In this document: in pieces, positions 45,023 through 55,243 of the stretch
Layout of the letters: every line of letters starts with the position of its first letter
Position numbering within the stretch: position 1 is the stretch's first letter
DNA from: Oxalobacteraceae sp. CFBP 13730
GTDB lineage: Bacteria > Pseudomonadota > Gammaproteobacteria > Burkholderiales > Burkholderiaceae_D
Assembly (NCBI GenBank): GCA_014841835.1
Contig: JACYUQ010000001.1
Location: 558,001-622,000, forward strand
DNA length: 64,000 nt
Direction of reading: 5' to 3'
The notes under the pieces: generated by a model
What the model was told of the DNA's origin: nothing
The model's input: only the letters and a program-made list of their open reading frames with translations
Databases searched by the model: none
Program-made: the position numbers and the translations under genes

Positions 45023-46198
45023 TTAGTTCATCACATTGAGTTCTTCGGTGCGGCGTGGCGGGTACGAATCCCAGCGGTTGCAACCCGGACATTGCCAGTA
45101 GAACTGGCGCGCCTTGAAACCGCAGTGGCTGCACTGATAGCGCGCCAGCTTCTGCGTGTAGCGCTGCACCAGGTTCTTGACCATTGACAGCTCTTCCCAG
45201 ACATGGGCCGGCGCATCCATGAGACGCGCTTCAAGCAATTTGTCCAGGCCAAGCAGTGTCGGGTTGCGGCGCAGCTCTTCCACCACCAGGCCCTTGGCCG
45301 CTTCGACGCCATCGAGTTCGATGACCGCCTTGAACACCACTTCGATCAGGTCGATCGACGAGGCCTCGGCCAGGTACGAGCGCAGCAGGTTCACGCCCTC
45401 TTGCGGGCGGCCCACCTTGCGGTAGCCATCCATCAGGCGCGCAGCCACCAGGGCCACGTGCGGCACGCTTTGCTGCTCCACGCGGCGCCAGGTCTTGAGG
45501 GCTTCTTCCACGTCGCCCTGGGCCAGCAGCGCGTCGCCGCGCAGAATGGTCGCGCGCACGCTGTGACGGTTCGCTTCGAGCGCCTTGTCCAGCAGCAGCA
45601 TGGCGTCGCTTGGCGCCATGTGCACCAGCGCGTCGGCCGCCAGTTCGCAGTAGAACTGGGCAATCTCGATCTGACGCGCGCCGGCGCCGGATGCCTGCAA
45701 GTCTTCGGCCGCCTCGATGGCGCGCTTCCATTCTTTTTCGCGCTGATAAATTTCCAGCAGCGAGCGCCGCGCCTGCACCGCATACGGCGTGCCGGCCAGG
45801 CCATTGAACGATTCCTCGGCACGATCCAAGAGGCCCGCCTTCAGGTAGTCGATGCCCAGTTCGTACTGCGCGTGCGCTTTCTCATCACTCGGCAAGTCGG
45901 GACGCGCCAGCAGGTTCTGGTGCACGCGGATGGCGCGCTCGGTCTCGCCGCGGCGGCGAAACAGATTGCCCAGCGCGAAGTGCATATCGCTCGATTCAGG
46001 GTCGAGTTTGACGATCTCGATGAACGAGTCGATGGCCTTGTCGGGCTGGTCGTTGAGCAGGTGGTTCAGGCCCTTGAAGTAGCCGCGCGGCAGCGTGCGC
46101 GACTCGGAGACCACCTCGTTGATGTCGACCCGGGCAGCAAGCCAGCCCAGGCCAAAGAAGAAGGGGATGCCAAGCAGCATCCAGAGTTCGAAATCCAT
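45023..46198 (-). CDS. lapB: Lipopolysaccharide assembly protein LapB (YciM)
   Basis: 391 residues. An N-terminal membrane helix (WMLLGIPFFFGLGWLAARV) is followed by a run of TPR helices (KAIDSFIEIVKLDPESSDMH onward), then a C-terminal rubredoxin-like metal knuckle with CSHC and CPGC about 15 residues apart. In E. coli LapB with FtsH controls LpxC stability and so balances LPS and phospholipid synthesis. lapA precedes it by 13 nt and the heptose kinase follows, keeping LPS functions together. Confidence 0.94.
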   Translation of the reverse strand: MDFELWMLLGIPFFFGLGWLAARVDINEVVSESRTLPRGYFKGLNHLLNDQPDKAIDSFIEIVKLDPESSDMHFALGNLFRRRGETERAIRVHQNLLARPDLPSDEKAHAQYELGIDYLKAGLLDRAEESFNGLAGTPYAVQARRSLLEIYQREKEWKRAIEAAEDLQASGAGARQIEIAQFYCELAADALVHMAPSDAMLLLDKALEANRHSVRATILRGDALLAQGDVEEALKTWRRVEQQSVPHVALVAARLMDGYRKVGRPQEGVNLLRSYLAEASSIDLIEVVFKAVIELDGVEAAKGLVVEELRRNPTLLGLDKLLEARLMDAPAHVWEELSMVKNLVQRYTQKLARYQCSHCGFKARQFYWQCPGCNRWDSYPPRRTEELNVMN

Positions 46199-46211
46199 GG
46201 TGTTCTTGTTG

Positions 46212-46535
46212 TTAGTGACGGGGTGCTACTGGTGGAACGGCATCCGGTGGTGGTGGCGTGGTGGCGACCACACCGGTGCCAGCGGCGCTTTGCAGGGCCT
46301 GGATGGTGTACTTGTGCTGCCATTTTTCGCGGCGCTGACGGAACACGGTCGGCGCCAGCGCCAGGATGCCGAAGGCGGCGCCGGCGACAAAGAACGCCAG
46401 CAGCATCAGCACGAGGGGCCCGCGCAGTTCATAGTCGAGAAAAAAATGCAGGTCGACCTCTTTCGTGTTCTTCAGCGCGAAGCCGAAGAACAGGATGAAC
46501 AGGACAAATCCGACAATGGTCGAGACGAATTTCAT
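46212..46535 (-). CDS. lapA: Lipopolysaccharide assembly protein LapA (DUF1049)
   Basis: 107 residues from ATG 46533-46535 (GGAA upstream). Two membrane helices (FVSTIVGFVLFILFFGFALK and LVLMLLAFFVAGAAFGILAL) linked by NTKEVDLHFF, then a basic cytoplasmic segment and a Pro-rich tail (TTPPPPDAVPPVAP). The family is always next to lapB and helps it in LPS control. Confidence 0.9.
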   Translation of the reverse strand: MKFVSTIVGFVLFILFFGFALKNTKEVDLHFFLDYELRGPLVLMLLAFFVAGAAFGILALAPTVFRQRREKWQHKYTIQALQSAAGTGVVATTPPPPDAVPPVAPRH

Positions 46536-46667
46536 CAACAGGTTCCGCTGGACAATGGTGTAAGGGCGAAGTGTCGCACATCCACCATCATATTTCAAAA
46601 CAGCGTGCGACGTCAGGGTTGGCTGCCCCGGGCGTCGCTAGCCTGCGGTGCCGTCCAGAACAGCTGT

Positions 46668-48428
46668 TTAGAAACTTTCCCAACCACCGTCGCCGACGGG
46701 CGCAGGGGTCTTCTTTGCCACCGCTGGTTTCACCGGAGCAGAAATCTGCCGGTTGGGCTGCTTTGCCTTGGACGCTGCAGTCACGCGCTCACGAGCATGG
46801 GCCGGTGCCGGTGCCGATACGGAGGCGGATGCCGATGCGGAGGAACCCGGACCATTCGCCGGATTCACCTTGAACACGCTGACGATGCTGGCCAGCTTGG
46901 CAGCTTGCCCCTGCATCGACTCCGAAGCGGCTGCGGCCTCCTCGACCAACGCAGCATTTTGCTGGGTAACCTGGTCCATTTGCGTGATTGCTTCATTGAT
47001 CTGCTCAATGCCGGATGTCTGTTCCTGACTGGCAGAAGAAATTTCTTGCATGATGTCGGTGACGCGTTTAACGCTGTCAACAATGCTGCTCATCGTCAGC
47101 CCGGCTTCATTGACCAGCCGGCTACCGGCATCGACCTTGCTCACCGAGTCGCCAATCAGGCTCTTGATGTCCTTGGCGGCGCTGGCGGAACGCTGCGCCA
47201 GAATACGCACCTCGGAAGCGACAACTGCAAATCCCCTGCCTTGCTCACCCGCCCGCGCCGCCTCGACCGCCGCATTGAGGGCCAGGATATTGGTCTGGAA
47301 CGCGATGCTGTCAATCACGCTGATGATGTCAACAATCTTGGTCGCTGAAGCATTGATTTCACTCATCGTGTCCACGACCTGGCCGATCACCGCACCGCCC
47401 TTCGAAGCGATTGTCGATGCGTTCGCTGCGAGACCATTGGCTTGCCGTGCATTGTCGGCATTCTGCTTGACGGTCGAGGTCAACTCTTCCATCGAAGACG
47501 CAGTTTCTTCCAGCGAACTGGCCTGCTGTTCAGTGCGCGCTGACAAGTCCTGGCTGCCTGCTGCGACTTGCGCCGAGACGGCAGCGATGGTTTCAGTGCC
47601 GCTGCGTACTTCGCTGACGATCGTTGCCAGTCGCTCCTGCATGCTGCGCATCGATGCCATCATGCTGGTGGTGTCGCCAGCAGGCACGATCACCGGCGTG
47701 GCCAGGTCACCGTCGGCAATGCGCTGCGCAACCTGGGCCGCATAGTCGGGTTCGCCGCCAAGCTTGCGTAGAACACTCACGGTAATGATGACCGCTGCAG
47801 CGACACCAATCAGGGCAGCGAGCAGGCCCAGCGCAAGGTTCAAGCGATTCGCGTTCTGGTAACTTTGCGCTGCGTCCGCAGCCGACTGCACATTCATTGC
47901 CTCTTCGAACGCGTTGAATTCTTGCAGCGCGGCGATCAACTTGGTTTGTGTCGGGACAACCTGTTCCAGCAGCATTTTGGTCGTTTCCTCCTGCTGGTTT
48001 GCAAAACCCAGTTCGGCGGCCTTGTTCATTGGTGCCGCTGCCGCTGCCGCCAAGGTCTTGATATTGGCCAGCATCGCTTTTTCTTCCGGCTTGGTTTCTG
48101 CGATCTCGTTGAACATGCGTTCGAGCTCCGCTGATGCCTTGGCGAAGTCCTCGTTCTCTTTTGTGATGAGTTGCATTTCAGGACGCATTCGCGCCGGATC
48201 GTTCATCAATCCCAGATTACGCACTGCCACTGCCCGCGCATACACCGACTCGGTCATCTCGCTGGCCAATGCAATTTCTGGATTGTTGACATGGATAATC
48301 GACGACACGCTATCGTTCATCCTCGCCATGTTGATGCTGTTTAAAGCGATGATCAGCGCCAGCATCAACAGGAGCAGCGCGAAGCCCAGTGCCAGCCTGG
48401 TGCCGACCTTCATTGTCGAAAAATTCAT
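46668..48428 (-). CDS. Methyl-accepting chemotaxis protein
   Basis: 586 residues. Order: membrane helix 1 ([20 protein letters not shown]), a periplasmic four-helix-bundle sensor (about 35-190), membrane helix 2 ([20 protein letters not shown]), HAMP (about 215-265), and a long cytoplasmic coiled coil with the signalling tip [20 protein letters not shown]. Methylation helices flank it. The C-terminal WESF after a Pro-rich linker is a W-x-x-F pentapeptide-like tether for CheR/CheB, as in Tsr and Tar. The ligand is unknown. It sits between lapA and ihfB on the same strand, but with its own long AT-rich upstream region. Confidence 0.94.
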   Translation of the reverse strand: MNFSTMKVGTRLALGFALLLLMLALIIALNSINMARMNDSVSSIIHVNNPEIALASEMTESVYARAVAVRNLGLMNDPARMRPEMQLITKENEDFAKASAELERMFNEIAETKPEEKAMLANIKTLAAAAAAPMNKAAELGFANQQEETTKMLLEQVVPTQTKLIAALQEFNAFEEAMNVQSAADAAQSYQNANRLNLALGLLAALIGVAAAVIITVSVLRKLGGEPDYAAQVAQRIADGDLATPVIVPAGDTTSMMASMRSMQERLATIVSEVRSGTETIAAVSAQVAAGSQDLSARTEQQASSLEETASSMEELTSTVKQNADNARQANGLAANASTIASKGGAVIGQVVDTMSEINASATKIVDIISVIDSIAFQTNILALNAAVEAARAGEQGRGFAVVASEVRILAQRSASAAKDIKSLIGDSVSKVDAGSRLVNEAGLTMSSIVDSVKRVTDIMQEISSASQEQTSGIEQINEAITQMDQVTQQNAALVEEAAAASESMQGQAAKLASIVSVFKVNPANGPGSSASASASVSAPAPAHARERVTAASKAKQPNRQISAPVKPAVAKKTPAPVGDGGWESF

Positions 48429-48772
48429 GATTGTCTATCGTAGGTAAGAGGATGAAGCTGGGGGCAAAGGGACGGCAGGTCGAGGGTGTACGGAACACAA
48501 CCCTGCCGTGGGGCGAAGCGAGCCTGGCGCGTCAGCGAAGGCATCCGCATAAGACCAATTGCCCAGAGGAATTCAATTCATCTTACTGACTGGTAAGAGC
48601 GATCCTGGGTTTACATAGCTTTAAAATAAGTCTAAATGGTAAATACGTTGTTTCTTAAACTGTTCATTATTTATACGACCATTTGTTGGATAGCCGATCT
48701 CAGCACCAGGATTCAAAACGAGATGCTTCGGCATTGCGGCAGTCGCGTTCATCGCTGAAGATTACATGACGC
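48429..48772. other. AT-rich intergenic region upstream of the chemoreceptor
   Basis: About 340 bases with clearly lower GC than the surroundings at 48590-48690. It must contain the chemoreceptor promoter, reading leftward. I looked for a flagellar sigma-28 type element (TAAA-N15-GCCGATAA) and found none convincing. No reading frame, repeat or hairpin of note. Confidence 0.4.
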
Positions 48773-48807
48773 AAAAAAAAACGGCATCCTCACGGATGCC
48801 GTTTTTT
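48773..48807. terminator. Bidirectional terminator after ihfB
   Basis: Stem ACGGCATCC/GGATGCCGT (48781-48789 with 48794-48802) is flanked by A9 on the left and T6 on the right. On the minus strand it ends the rpsA-ihfB transcript with a long T-run. Confidence 0.9.
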
Positions 48808-48822
48808 GGTGCAAGCACTGAC

Positions 48823-49128
48823 TCAATCGTTGATGATCGGTTGCCCGACCATCGCGTCCACCTGCTCGCGCAACTGCTTGCCCGGCTTGAAGTGCGGCAC
48901 CCGTTTTTCGGGCACCATCACCTTGTCGCCGGACTTCGGATTGCGACCGATGCGTGGTGGGCGGCTGTTCAGCGAGAAACTGCCGAAACCACGGATCTCG
49001 ATGCGTTGGCCAGTCGCCAGGGCGTTGGTCATCGCATCGAGGATGGTCTTGACAGCAAATTCCGCATCCTTTGCCACCAGCTGAGAATAACGCTCAGCCA
49101 GTCGGTTAATCAGCTCGGACTTGGTCAT
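48823..49128 (-). CDS. ihfB: Integration host factor subunit beta
   Basis: 101 residues from ATG 49126-49128 (AGGAG seven bases upstream; a TTG two codons earlier is less likely). A DNA-bending protein acting with IhfA. Family motifs: [11 protein letters not shown] at the N-terminus, [15 protein letters not shown], and the intercalating-Pro arm [13 protein letters not shown]. It follows rpsA by 26 nt, an arrangement conserved in Proteobacteria. Confidence 0.95.
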   Translation of the reverse strand: MTKSELINRLAERYSQLVAKDAEFAVKTILDAMTNALATGQRIEIRGFGSFSLNSRPPRIGRNPKSGDKVMVPEKRVPHFKPGKQLREQVDAMVGQPIIND

Positions 49129-49154
49129 CTGCAAGCTCCTCAGGGCTTACCTGA

Positions 49155-50861
49155 TTAGTTCTTGTTGTCGAACTTGGCCTTGAGCAGTGCGCCCAGGCTG
49201 GTCGTGCCCGAAGCAGCGCTGTTGTCGTTCGACAGCTTGCTCATGGCTTCTTGCGTATCGACATTGTCTTTCGCCTTGATCGACAGCTGGATGCTGCGAG
49301 CCTTGCGATCGATGTTGATCACCAGAGCTTCGACACTGTCGCCGACTTTCAGGTGGGTGCCAGCATCTTCAACGCGGTCACGCGAGATTTCCGAAGCGCG
49401 CAGGTAGCCTTCGACTTCTTCCGACAGCGAGATCACGGCGCCTTTTGGCTCAACCGATTTCACGGTGCCGGTGACCAGCGAACCCTTGTCGTTCATCGAC
49501 GAGTAGGTGTTGAACGGGTCGCCTTCGAGTTGCTTCACGCCCAGCGAAACACGCTCGCGCTCGACGTCGATAGCCAGAACCACGGCTTCCAGTTCGTCGC
49601 CTTTCTTGAAGCGACGCACGGCTTCTTCGCCGGCTTCGGTCCACGACAGATCCGACAGGTGCACCAGACCATCGATGTTGCCTGGCAGGCCGATGAACAC
49701 GCCGAAGTCGGTGATCGACTTGATCGAACCCTTGACCTTGTCGCCCTTCTTGTGGGTCATGCCGAAGTCGTCCCATGGATTTGCTTTGCACTGCTTCATG
49801 CCCAGCGAAATACGGCGGCGCTCTTCGTCGATCTCCAGAACCATGACTTCCACTTCGTCGCCCAGCTGGACAACTTTGTTTGGTGCCACGTTCTTGTTGG
49901 TCCAGTCCATTTCGGACACGTGGACCAGACCTTCGATACCCTGCTCGACTTCGACGAACGCGCCATAGTCGGTGAGGTTCGTGACTTTACCGAACAGGCG
50001 GGTGCTCTGTGGGTAACGACGCGACAGACCGGTCCATGGATCGTCGCCCAGCTGCTTGACGCCCAGCGAGACGCGGTTCTTCTCTTGATCGTACTTGAGG
50101 ACCTTGGCGGTGATCTCTTGGCCAACCGACAGGACTTCGGATGGGTGACGCACACGACGCCATGCCAGGTCGGTGATGTGCAGCAGACCATCGATACCGC
50201 CCAGGTCGACGAATGCGCCATAGTCGGTGATGTTCTTGACGATACCGGTAACCACGGTACCTTCTTTCAGCGTTTCCATCAGCTTCTGACGCTCTTCGCC
50301 CATCGATGCTTCGATGACGGCGCGGCGCGACAGCACGACGTTGTTACGCTTGCGGTCCAGCTTGATGACCTTGAATTCGAGGGTCTTGCCTTCGAATGGG
50401 GTCGTGTCCTTGACTGGACGGGTGTCAACCAGCGAACCCGGCAGGAACGCGCGGATGCCGTTGGTCAGAACGGTCAGGCCGCCCTTGACTTTGCCATTGA
50501 CGGTACCGGTGACGATTTCGCCCGATTCCATTGCTTTTTCCAGCGCCAGCCACGAAGCCAGACGCTTGGCCTTGTCGCGCGACAGGATGGTGTCGCCAAA
50601 GCCGTTTTCCAGCGACTCGATGGCCACGGAAACGAAGTCGCCCACTGCGACTTCCAGTTCGCCCTGGTCATTCTTGAATTCTTCGATTGGAATGAACGCT
50701 TCCGACTTCAGGCCTGCGTTGACGATCACGAAGTTGTGATCCAGACGCACGACTTCAGCCGAAATGACTTCGCCCGAACGCATGTCTTGACGCGACAGCG
50801 ATTCCTCGAAGAGGGCGGCAAAGCTTTCCATACCAGTATCTTGGGTAGTTGCAGTAGACAT
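49155..50861 (-). CDS. rpsA: 30S ribosomal protein S1
   Basis: 568 residues from ATG 50859-50861. Six S1 RNA-binding repeats are visible; the last four carry the typical [15 protein letters not shown] pattern (for example [45 protein letters not shown]). It recruits mRNA to the ribosome. Its own start codon lacks a Shine-Dalgarno sequence: the upstream bases on the coding strand are AACCAACTTTTTT. E. coli rpsA is likewise weak there and is autoregulated by S1. The N-terminal extension into upstream sequence is rejected. Next downstream is ihfB. Confidence 0.97.
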   Translation of the reverse strand: MSTATTQDTGMESFAALFEESLSRQDMRSGEVISAEVVRLDHNFVIVNAGLKSEAFIPIEEFKNDQGELEVAVGDFVSVAIESLENGFGDTILSRDKAKRLASWLALEKAMESGEIVTGTVNGKVKGGLTVLTNGIRAFLPGSLVDTRPVKDTTPFEGKTLEFKVIKLDRKRNNVVLSRRAVIEASMGEERQKLMETLKEGTVVTGIVKNITDYGAFVDLGGIDGLLHITDLAWRRVRHPSEVLSVGQEITAKVLKYDQEKNRVSLGVKQLGDDPWTGLSRRYPQSTRLFGKVTNLTDYGAFVEVEQGIEGLVHVSEMDWTNKNVAPNKVVQLGDEVEVMVLEIDEERRRISLGMKQCKANPWDDFGMTHKKGDKVKGSIKSITDFGVFIGLPGNIDGLVHLSDLSWTEAGEEAVRRFKKGDELEAVVLAIDVERERVSLGVKQLEGDPFNTYSSMNDKGSLVTGTVKSVEPKGAVISLSEEVEGYLRASEISRDRVEDAGTHLKVGDSVEALVINIDRKARSIQLSIKAKDNVDTQEAMSKLSNDNSAASGTTSLGALLKAKFDNKN

Positions 50862-51031
50862 AAAAAAGTTGGTTATTTCATGTGAGCCAGCAGACCGACG
50901 ATAGTGCGGACTGAACTGGGTTAGGTTAAAACACGCTTGCGATGGCCAATATGCTGTCGCAAGCACCAAAGGACAAGGTCTTCGATTAACACCTCGACCT
51001 ACAACGAGGATGCCAACCCGAAGACTGTCGT

Positions 51032-51132
51032 CCCCGCGTAGGCGGGGAACCAAGTTACTCAGCGCAACCACCACGGCGATGACTCAAGCCAATGGCGGCA
51101 TTGCAGACCTGGATTCCCGCTTGCACGGGAAT
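51032..51132. repeat. Dispersed palindromic element in the cmk-rpsA gap
   Basis: The 345-nt gap between cmk and rpsA contains two linked hairpins, TCCCCGC-GTAG-GCGGGGA (51032-51049) and ATTCCCG-CTTGCA-CGGGAAT (51113-51132). The context (GTCGTCCCCGCG...GGCGGGGA, then CTGGATTCCCGC...CGGGAATGAC) is the look of a dispersed intergenic repeat common in Burkholderiales. It lies in the rpsA leader or promoter region. The rest of the gap shows nothing else I can support. Confidence 0.6.
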
Positions 51133-51206
51133 GACGTTCAGGCGCTGCTGCCTAACGGTTCGGACTGCAACCGGTTGACACCACCGCCACCACGTCATTC
51201 AAAGTC

Positions 51207-51869
51207 TTATTTCTGCGCATACCAGGTCAGGACTTGCTCGACCGCCTGGTCGACCCCCATCGCAGAGGTATCCAGGATATGCGCATCAGCCGCTGCGACC
51301 AGGGGAGCGACTGCACGACCAGTGTCGCGTTCGTCTCTAGCCCGTAAATCTGCCAGCAGGTCGTTCATATTAGCAGAAAAGCCTTTGTCAATCAATTGCT
51401 TATACCGGCGTTGCGCGCGCGCCTCAGCACTTGCGGTGAGGAACACCTTGAGCTTGGCGGTGGGAAATATCACCGTGCCCATGTCGCGGCCATCGGCCAC
51501 CAGTCCCGGCGCCTGGCGAAAGCCCAGTTGCAGGTCGAACAGCGCCTGGCGCACACTCGGCAAGGCGGCAATCTTCGACGCCATATTGCCCACCTCTTCC
51601 GCGCGGATCGCGTGGCTTACATCCTCATCCGCCAGGTAGATCACGTCATCCCGGAAGCGCGCCGGCAGCTGCTGGGCCAGCTTCGCGATGCCCGCTTCGT
51701 CCGACAGCGGCAGCGCGCCGCGCAGCGCCTGCAGTGCCGTCAGGCGATACAGCGCGCCCGAGTCGAGCAGGTGAAAGCCCAGGCGGTCGGCGATGCGGCT
51801 GGCCACGGTGCCCTTGCCGGAAGCGGTCGGGCCGTCGATGGTGATGACTGGTACGTTTGAATTGGGCAT
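51207..51869 (-). CDS. cmk: Cytidylate kinase
   Basis: 220 residues from ATG 51867-51869, which aligns with the family N-terminus ([18 protein letters not shown] with the P-loop); a TTG 18 nt earlier, next to the aroA stop, is an alternative. Phosphorylates CMP and d[21 protein letters not shown] and RRYKQL...[13 protein letters not shown] are the NMP-binding and lid motifs. Position between aroA and rpsA is the conserved one. Confidence 0.95.
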   Translation of the reverse strand: MPNSNVPVITIDGPTASGKGTVASRIADRLGFHLLDSGALYRLTALQALRGALPLSDEAGIAKLAQQLPARFRDDVIYLADEDVSHAIRAEEVGNMASKIAALPSVRQALFDLQLGFRQAPGLVADGRDMGTVIFPTAKLKVFLTASAEARAQRRYKQLIDKGFSANMNDLLADLRARDERDTGRAVAPLVAAADAHILDTSAMGVDQAVEQVLTWYAQK

Positions 51870-51887
51870 GGGCTCGGGACGGGTCAA

Positions 51888-53219
51888 TTAAAACAGCTCG
51901 TTGCGCGCAATGCCCGCAAACGCTTCGAAATAGTCAGGGAAGGTCTTGGCGACGCACTTCGGATCGTTGATCCGCATCGCATTGCCGCGCCGCGCCTTGC
52001 CGTCCAGCGACGCGAGCGAAAAGCACATCGCCATCCGGTGATCGTCGTAGGTGTCGATCGTGGCAGGCTTGAGTTCGTCCGGCGGCGTGATGCGGATGTA
52101 GTCAGGCCCCTCCTCCACCTCGGCGCCGACCTTGCGCAGTTCGGTCGCCATCGCGCTCAGGCGGTCGGTTTCCTTCACGCGCCAGCTGGCGATATTGCGC
52201 AGCGTGCTCGGGCCGTCGGCATAGAGCGCTGCCACCGCGATCGTCATCGCTGCATCCGGGATGTGGTTGAAGTCGGCGTCGATGGCTTTGAGCACGCCAT
52301 TCGATTGCACCTCGATCCAGTTCTCGCCGCGCGTGACGATGGCGCCCATGCGTTCGAGCGCATCGGCAAAACGCACGTCGCCCTGGATGCTGTGTTCACC
52401 GACGCCTTCGACGCGCACCGGCCCGCCCGCAATCGCGCCGGCGGCCAGGAAGTACGACGCCGACGAGGCATCGCCCTCGACGTGGATCGTGCCCGGACTT
52501 TGATAACGCTGGCCCGGCTGCACGGTGAACGAGGCCCAGCCATTCTGCTCGACCTCGACGCCGAAGCGGCGCATCAGGTTCAGCGTGATCTCGATGTACG
52601 GCTTGGAAATCAGCTCGCCGACGACATCGATGGAGACTGGATGCGTGGTGGCCATCAGCGGCGCGGCCATCAAGAGCGCGGTCAGAAACTGGCTCGACAC
52701 ATTGCCGCGCACCGCCATGCGGTTGGCCGTGATGTGGCCGCGGCGGATGCGCAGCGGCGGAAAACCCTGCTCGCCCGTGTATTCGATCTGCGCGCCGACG
52801 GCGTTGAGCGCGTCGACCAGGTCGCCGATCGGGCGCTCGTGCATGCGCGAGACGCCATGCAGCGTGTAGTCGCCGCCGATCACGGCCAGCGCCGCTGTCA
52901 GCGGCCGGATCGCGGTGCCGGCATTGCCCATGAACAGGTCGGCCGCAGACTCGGGCAGCACGCCGCCGTTGCCATGCACGATGACCGTGCGCTCGTCGAC
53001 TTCATCCCAGCGGATGCCCAGCGAGCGCAGTGCGCCCAGCATGACCATCGTGTCGTCCGACGCCAGCATGTCGTGAATGGTGGTCGTGCCCTCGGCCAGC
53101 GCGGCCAGCAGCAGCGTGCGGTTCGAGATGCTTTTGGAGCCCGGCAGCCGCACCGTGCCCGCCGCGTGCAGCACGGGTTCGAGGTCGATATGCTGCGGAT
53201 AGTGTTTTTGCTGCGTCAT
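51888..53219 (-). CDS. aroA: 3-phosphoshikimate 1-carboxyvinyltransferase (EPSP synthase)
   Basis: 443 residues from ATG 53217-53219, preceded by AGGAAAA and overlapping the tyrA stop by ATGA. Sixth shikimate-pathway step: shikimate-3-phosphate + PEP to EPSP. Motifs: [20 protein letters not shown] with the substrate Lys and Ser, [17 protein letters not shown], and [15 protein letters not shown]. The NAGTA-R-L loop is the glyphosate-sensitive class I form. Upstream in-frame extension into tyrA is rejected. Confidence 0.96.
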   Translation of the reverse strand: MTQQKHYPQHIDLEPVLHAAGTVRLPGSKSISNRTLLLAALAEGTTTIHDMLASDDTMVMLGALRSLGIRWDEVDERTVIVHGNGGVLPESAADLFMGNAGTAIRPLTAALAVIGGDYTLHGVSRMHERPIGDLVDALNAVGAQIEYTGEQGFPPLRIRRGHITANRMAVRGNVSSQFLTALLMAAPLMATTHPVSIDVVGELISKPYIEITLNLMRRFGVEVEQNGWASFTVQPGQRYQSPGTIHVEGDASSASYFLAAGAIAGGPVRVEGVGEHSIQGDVRFADALERMGAIVTRGENWIEVQSNGVLKAIDADFNHIPDAAMTIAVAALYADGPSTLRNIASWRVKETDRLSAMATELRKVGAEVEEGPDYIRITPPDELKPATIDTYDDHRMAMCFSLASLDGKARRGNAMRINDPKCVAKTFPDYFEAFAGIARNELF

Positions 53220-54118
53220 GTGTTTTCCTGAATAGGCGCGCGCGGCGAGCCAGCCTCGATGGCGATCTGCCACTCGTGGCGGGCGCGCTGCGCGTTCGCA
53301 TAAATATCGTGCAATCCGGCCCCGTCGCCGGCGGCGAGCATGGCCCGCATCGCCGTCAATTGTGCCAGATAGGCATCCAGCTCGGTCAACAGCGCAGCCT
53401 GGTTGGCCAGGCTGATGTCGCGCCACATTTCGGGCGACGAACCGGCGATGCGCGTGAAGTCGCGAAAACCGCTGGCGGCGTACTGGAACAGCATCTCGGC
53501 GTGCGGCTTGCCGGCGAGGTCGTCCACCAGCGCATAGGCCAGCAAGTGCGGCAGATGGCTGACGGCGGCAAACACGCGGTCGTGGTCTTGGGGCGTCAGT
53601 TGGTGGATCACGGCGCCGCAGGCGCGCCAGGCGGCGGCGACACGTTCGACGTCGCCTGGCGCGTTCTCGGGCAGCGGCGTGAGCACGGCCTTCTTGCCCT
53701 GGTACAGGCCAGCCAGTGCGGCATCGGGGCCATTCGCTTCGCTGCCGGCGATCGGGTGGCCGGGCACGAACTGGTGCACGCGCTCGCCGAGTACCGTGCG
53801 GGCTGCTGCAACCACGTCGCACTTGGTGCTGCCGGCATCGGTGACGATCGTGCCGGGCGCCAGGTGCGGCAGCAGCGCGGCCAGGATCGGCCCCGTCTGC
53901 GCCACTGGCGCGGCCAGCATGACCAGGTCAGCGCCTTTTAACGCATCGGCGTAGTCGTCACAGACCCGGTCGATGATGCCGAGGGCCAGTGCCCGGGCCA
54001 GTGCTTCCGGATGCCGGCCGATACCAACCACTTCCCGCACCTGCCCGGCGCGTTTGAGCGCCAGCGCGAACGAACCGCCGATCAGGCCGACGCCGACGAT
54101 AACGATCTTGTCCAGCAT
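53216..54118 (-). CDS. tyrA: Prephenate dehydrogenase (TyrA family)
   Basis: 300 residues. Rossmann motif [18 protein letters not shown] at the N-terminus, then [31 protein letters not shown] with the catalytic His, and [18 protein letters not shown]. Oxidative decarboxylation of prephenate (or dehydrogenation of arogenate) towards tyrosine. There is no chorismate-mutase or ACT domain, so it is the short monofunctional form. The ATG follows the hisC stop directly and its own stop overlaps aroA. Confidence 0.94.
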   Translation of the reverse strand: MLDKIVIVGVGLIGGSFALALKRAGQVREVVGIGRHPEALARALALGIIDRVCDDYADALKGADLVMLAAPVAQTGPILAALLPHLAPGTIVTDAGSTKCDVVAAARTVLGERVHQFVPGHPIAGSEANGPDAALAGLYQGKKAVLTPLPENAPGDVERVAAAWRACGAVIHQLTPQDHDRVFAAVSHLPHLLAYALVDDLAGKPHAEMLFQYAASGFRDFTRIAGSSPEMWRDISLANQAALLTELDAYLAQLTAMRAMLAAGDGAGLHDIYANAQRARHEWQIAIEAGSPRAPIQENT

Positions 54119-55222
54119 TCAGCCGAGCGCCTTCTTCAACGCCTCGATGAAGGCCGCGTTCTCCTGCGGCAGGCCGATCGAGATGCGCAGCCACTGCGGC
54201 AGACCGTAATTGCCGACCGGGCGCACGATCACGCCCTGCTTGAGCAGCGCCACGTTCACGCGCGCGCCGGCGCCGTCGTCGTCACCGACCCGCACCAGCA
54301 CGAAGTTGCCGAACGACGGCACGTACTCGAGCCCCAGTTCTTCAAAGGCAGCGATCATCTGGCGATAGCCGTCGGCGTTATTGCGCGCGCCCTGCTCCAG
54401 GAATGCCGTGTCGTTCAGCGCCGCCACGGCGGCGGCCTGCGCCAGCGAATTGACATTGAATGGCTGGCGAATGCGGTTCATCAGATCGGTGACGGCTGGC
54501 TGCGCAATGGCAAAGCCCACGCGCAGGCCGGCCAGGCCATAGGCCTTCGAGAACGTGCGCGACACGATCAGGTTCGGATAGGTGCGCACCCAGGCGCTCG
54601 ACTCGAACCCGTGCTCGGGCGCCAGGTACTCGTTGTACGCTTCGTCCAGCACGACGATCACGTGCGCCGGCACTTTTTGCAGGAACGCTTCGATCTGCGC
54701 GGCCGGGATGAAGGTGCCGGTCGGGTTGTTCGGGTTGGCGACATACACGAGGCGCGTATCGGCATCGATGGCGGCCGCCATCGCATCGAGGTCGTGACCG
54801 TAGTCGACAGCCGGCACGACGATCGCGCGGCCACCGACGCCTTGCGTGGCCAGCGCATACACGGCGAACGAATACTGCGAATACACGACCGCTTCGCCTT
54901 TCTGGACGAAGGCGTGGGCCGCGATCTCGAGGATGTCGTTGCTGCCGTTGCCGAGCGTGATCCAGTCGAGCGGCACGTCGTAGCGCTTGGCCAGTGCGGT
55001 CTTCAGCTCGAAACCATTGGCGTCCGGGTAGCGGCCCAGGTCTGCTGCCGCTTCGAGCATCGCGGCGCGGCTGGACTCTGGAATGCCGAACGGGTTTTCG
55101 TTCGACGCCAGCTTGACGATGTTCGCTTCGTCAAGGCCATATTCGCGGGCCACTTCGGCGATCGGTTTGCCGGCCTGGTAGGGGGCGATGGCGCGGACGT
55201 ATTCAGGACCAAATGTCGACAT
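54119..55222 (-). CDS. hisC: Histidinol-phosphate aminotransferase family (aromatic aminotransferase context)
   Basis: 367 residues, class-II-like PLP aminotransferase. PLP lysine in SRTFSKAYGLAGLRVG, cofactor-binding NPNNPTGTF and the N-terminal LASNENPFG are all HisC hallmarks. It sits between pheA and tyrA, not in a his operon. In other proteobacteria this copy is a broad HisC that also transaminates prephenate or phenylpyruvate and hydroxyphenylpyruvate. So its main role here is probably in Phe/Tyr synthesis; a second hisC may exist elsewhere. Confidence 0.92.
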   Translation of the reverse strand: MSTFGPEYVRAIAPYQAGKPIAEVAREYGLDEANIVKLASNENPFGIPESSRAAMLEAAADLGRYPDANGFELKTALAKRYDVPLDWITLGNGSNDILEIAAHAFVQKGEAVVYSQYSFAVYALATQGVGGRAIVVPAVDYGHDLDAMAAAIDADTRLVYVANPNNPTGTFIPAAQIEAFLQKVPAHVIVVLDEAYNEYLAPEHGFESSAWVRTYPNLIVSRTFSKAYGLAGLRVGFAIAQPAVTDLMNRIRQPFNVNSLAQAAAVAALNDTAFLEQGARNNADGYRQMIAAFEELGLEYVPSFGNFVLVRVGDDDGAGARVNVALLKQGVIVRPVGNYGLPQWLRISIGLPQENAAFIEALKKALG

Positions 55223-55243
55223 GAAAATCTCTCTCGTAATCGT

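Noticed and set aside
49251..50885. 544-residue plus-strand open frame opposite rpsA
   Set aside because: Periodic repeats in it mirror the S1 domain repeats on the real strand.
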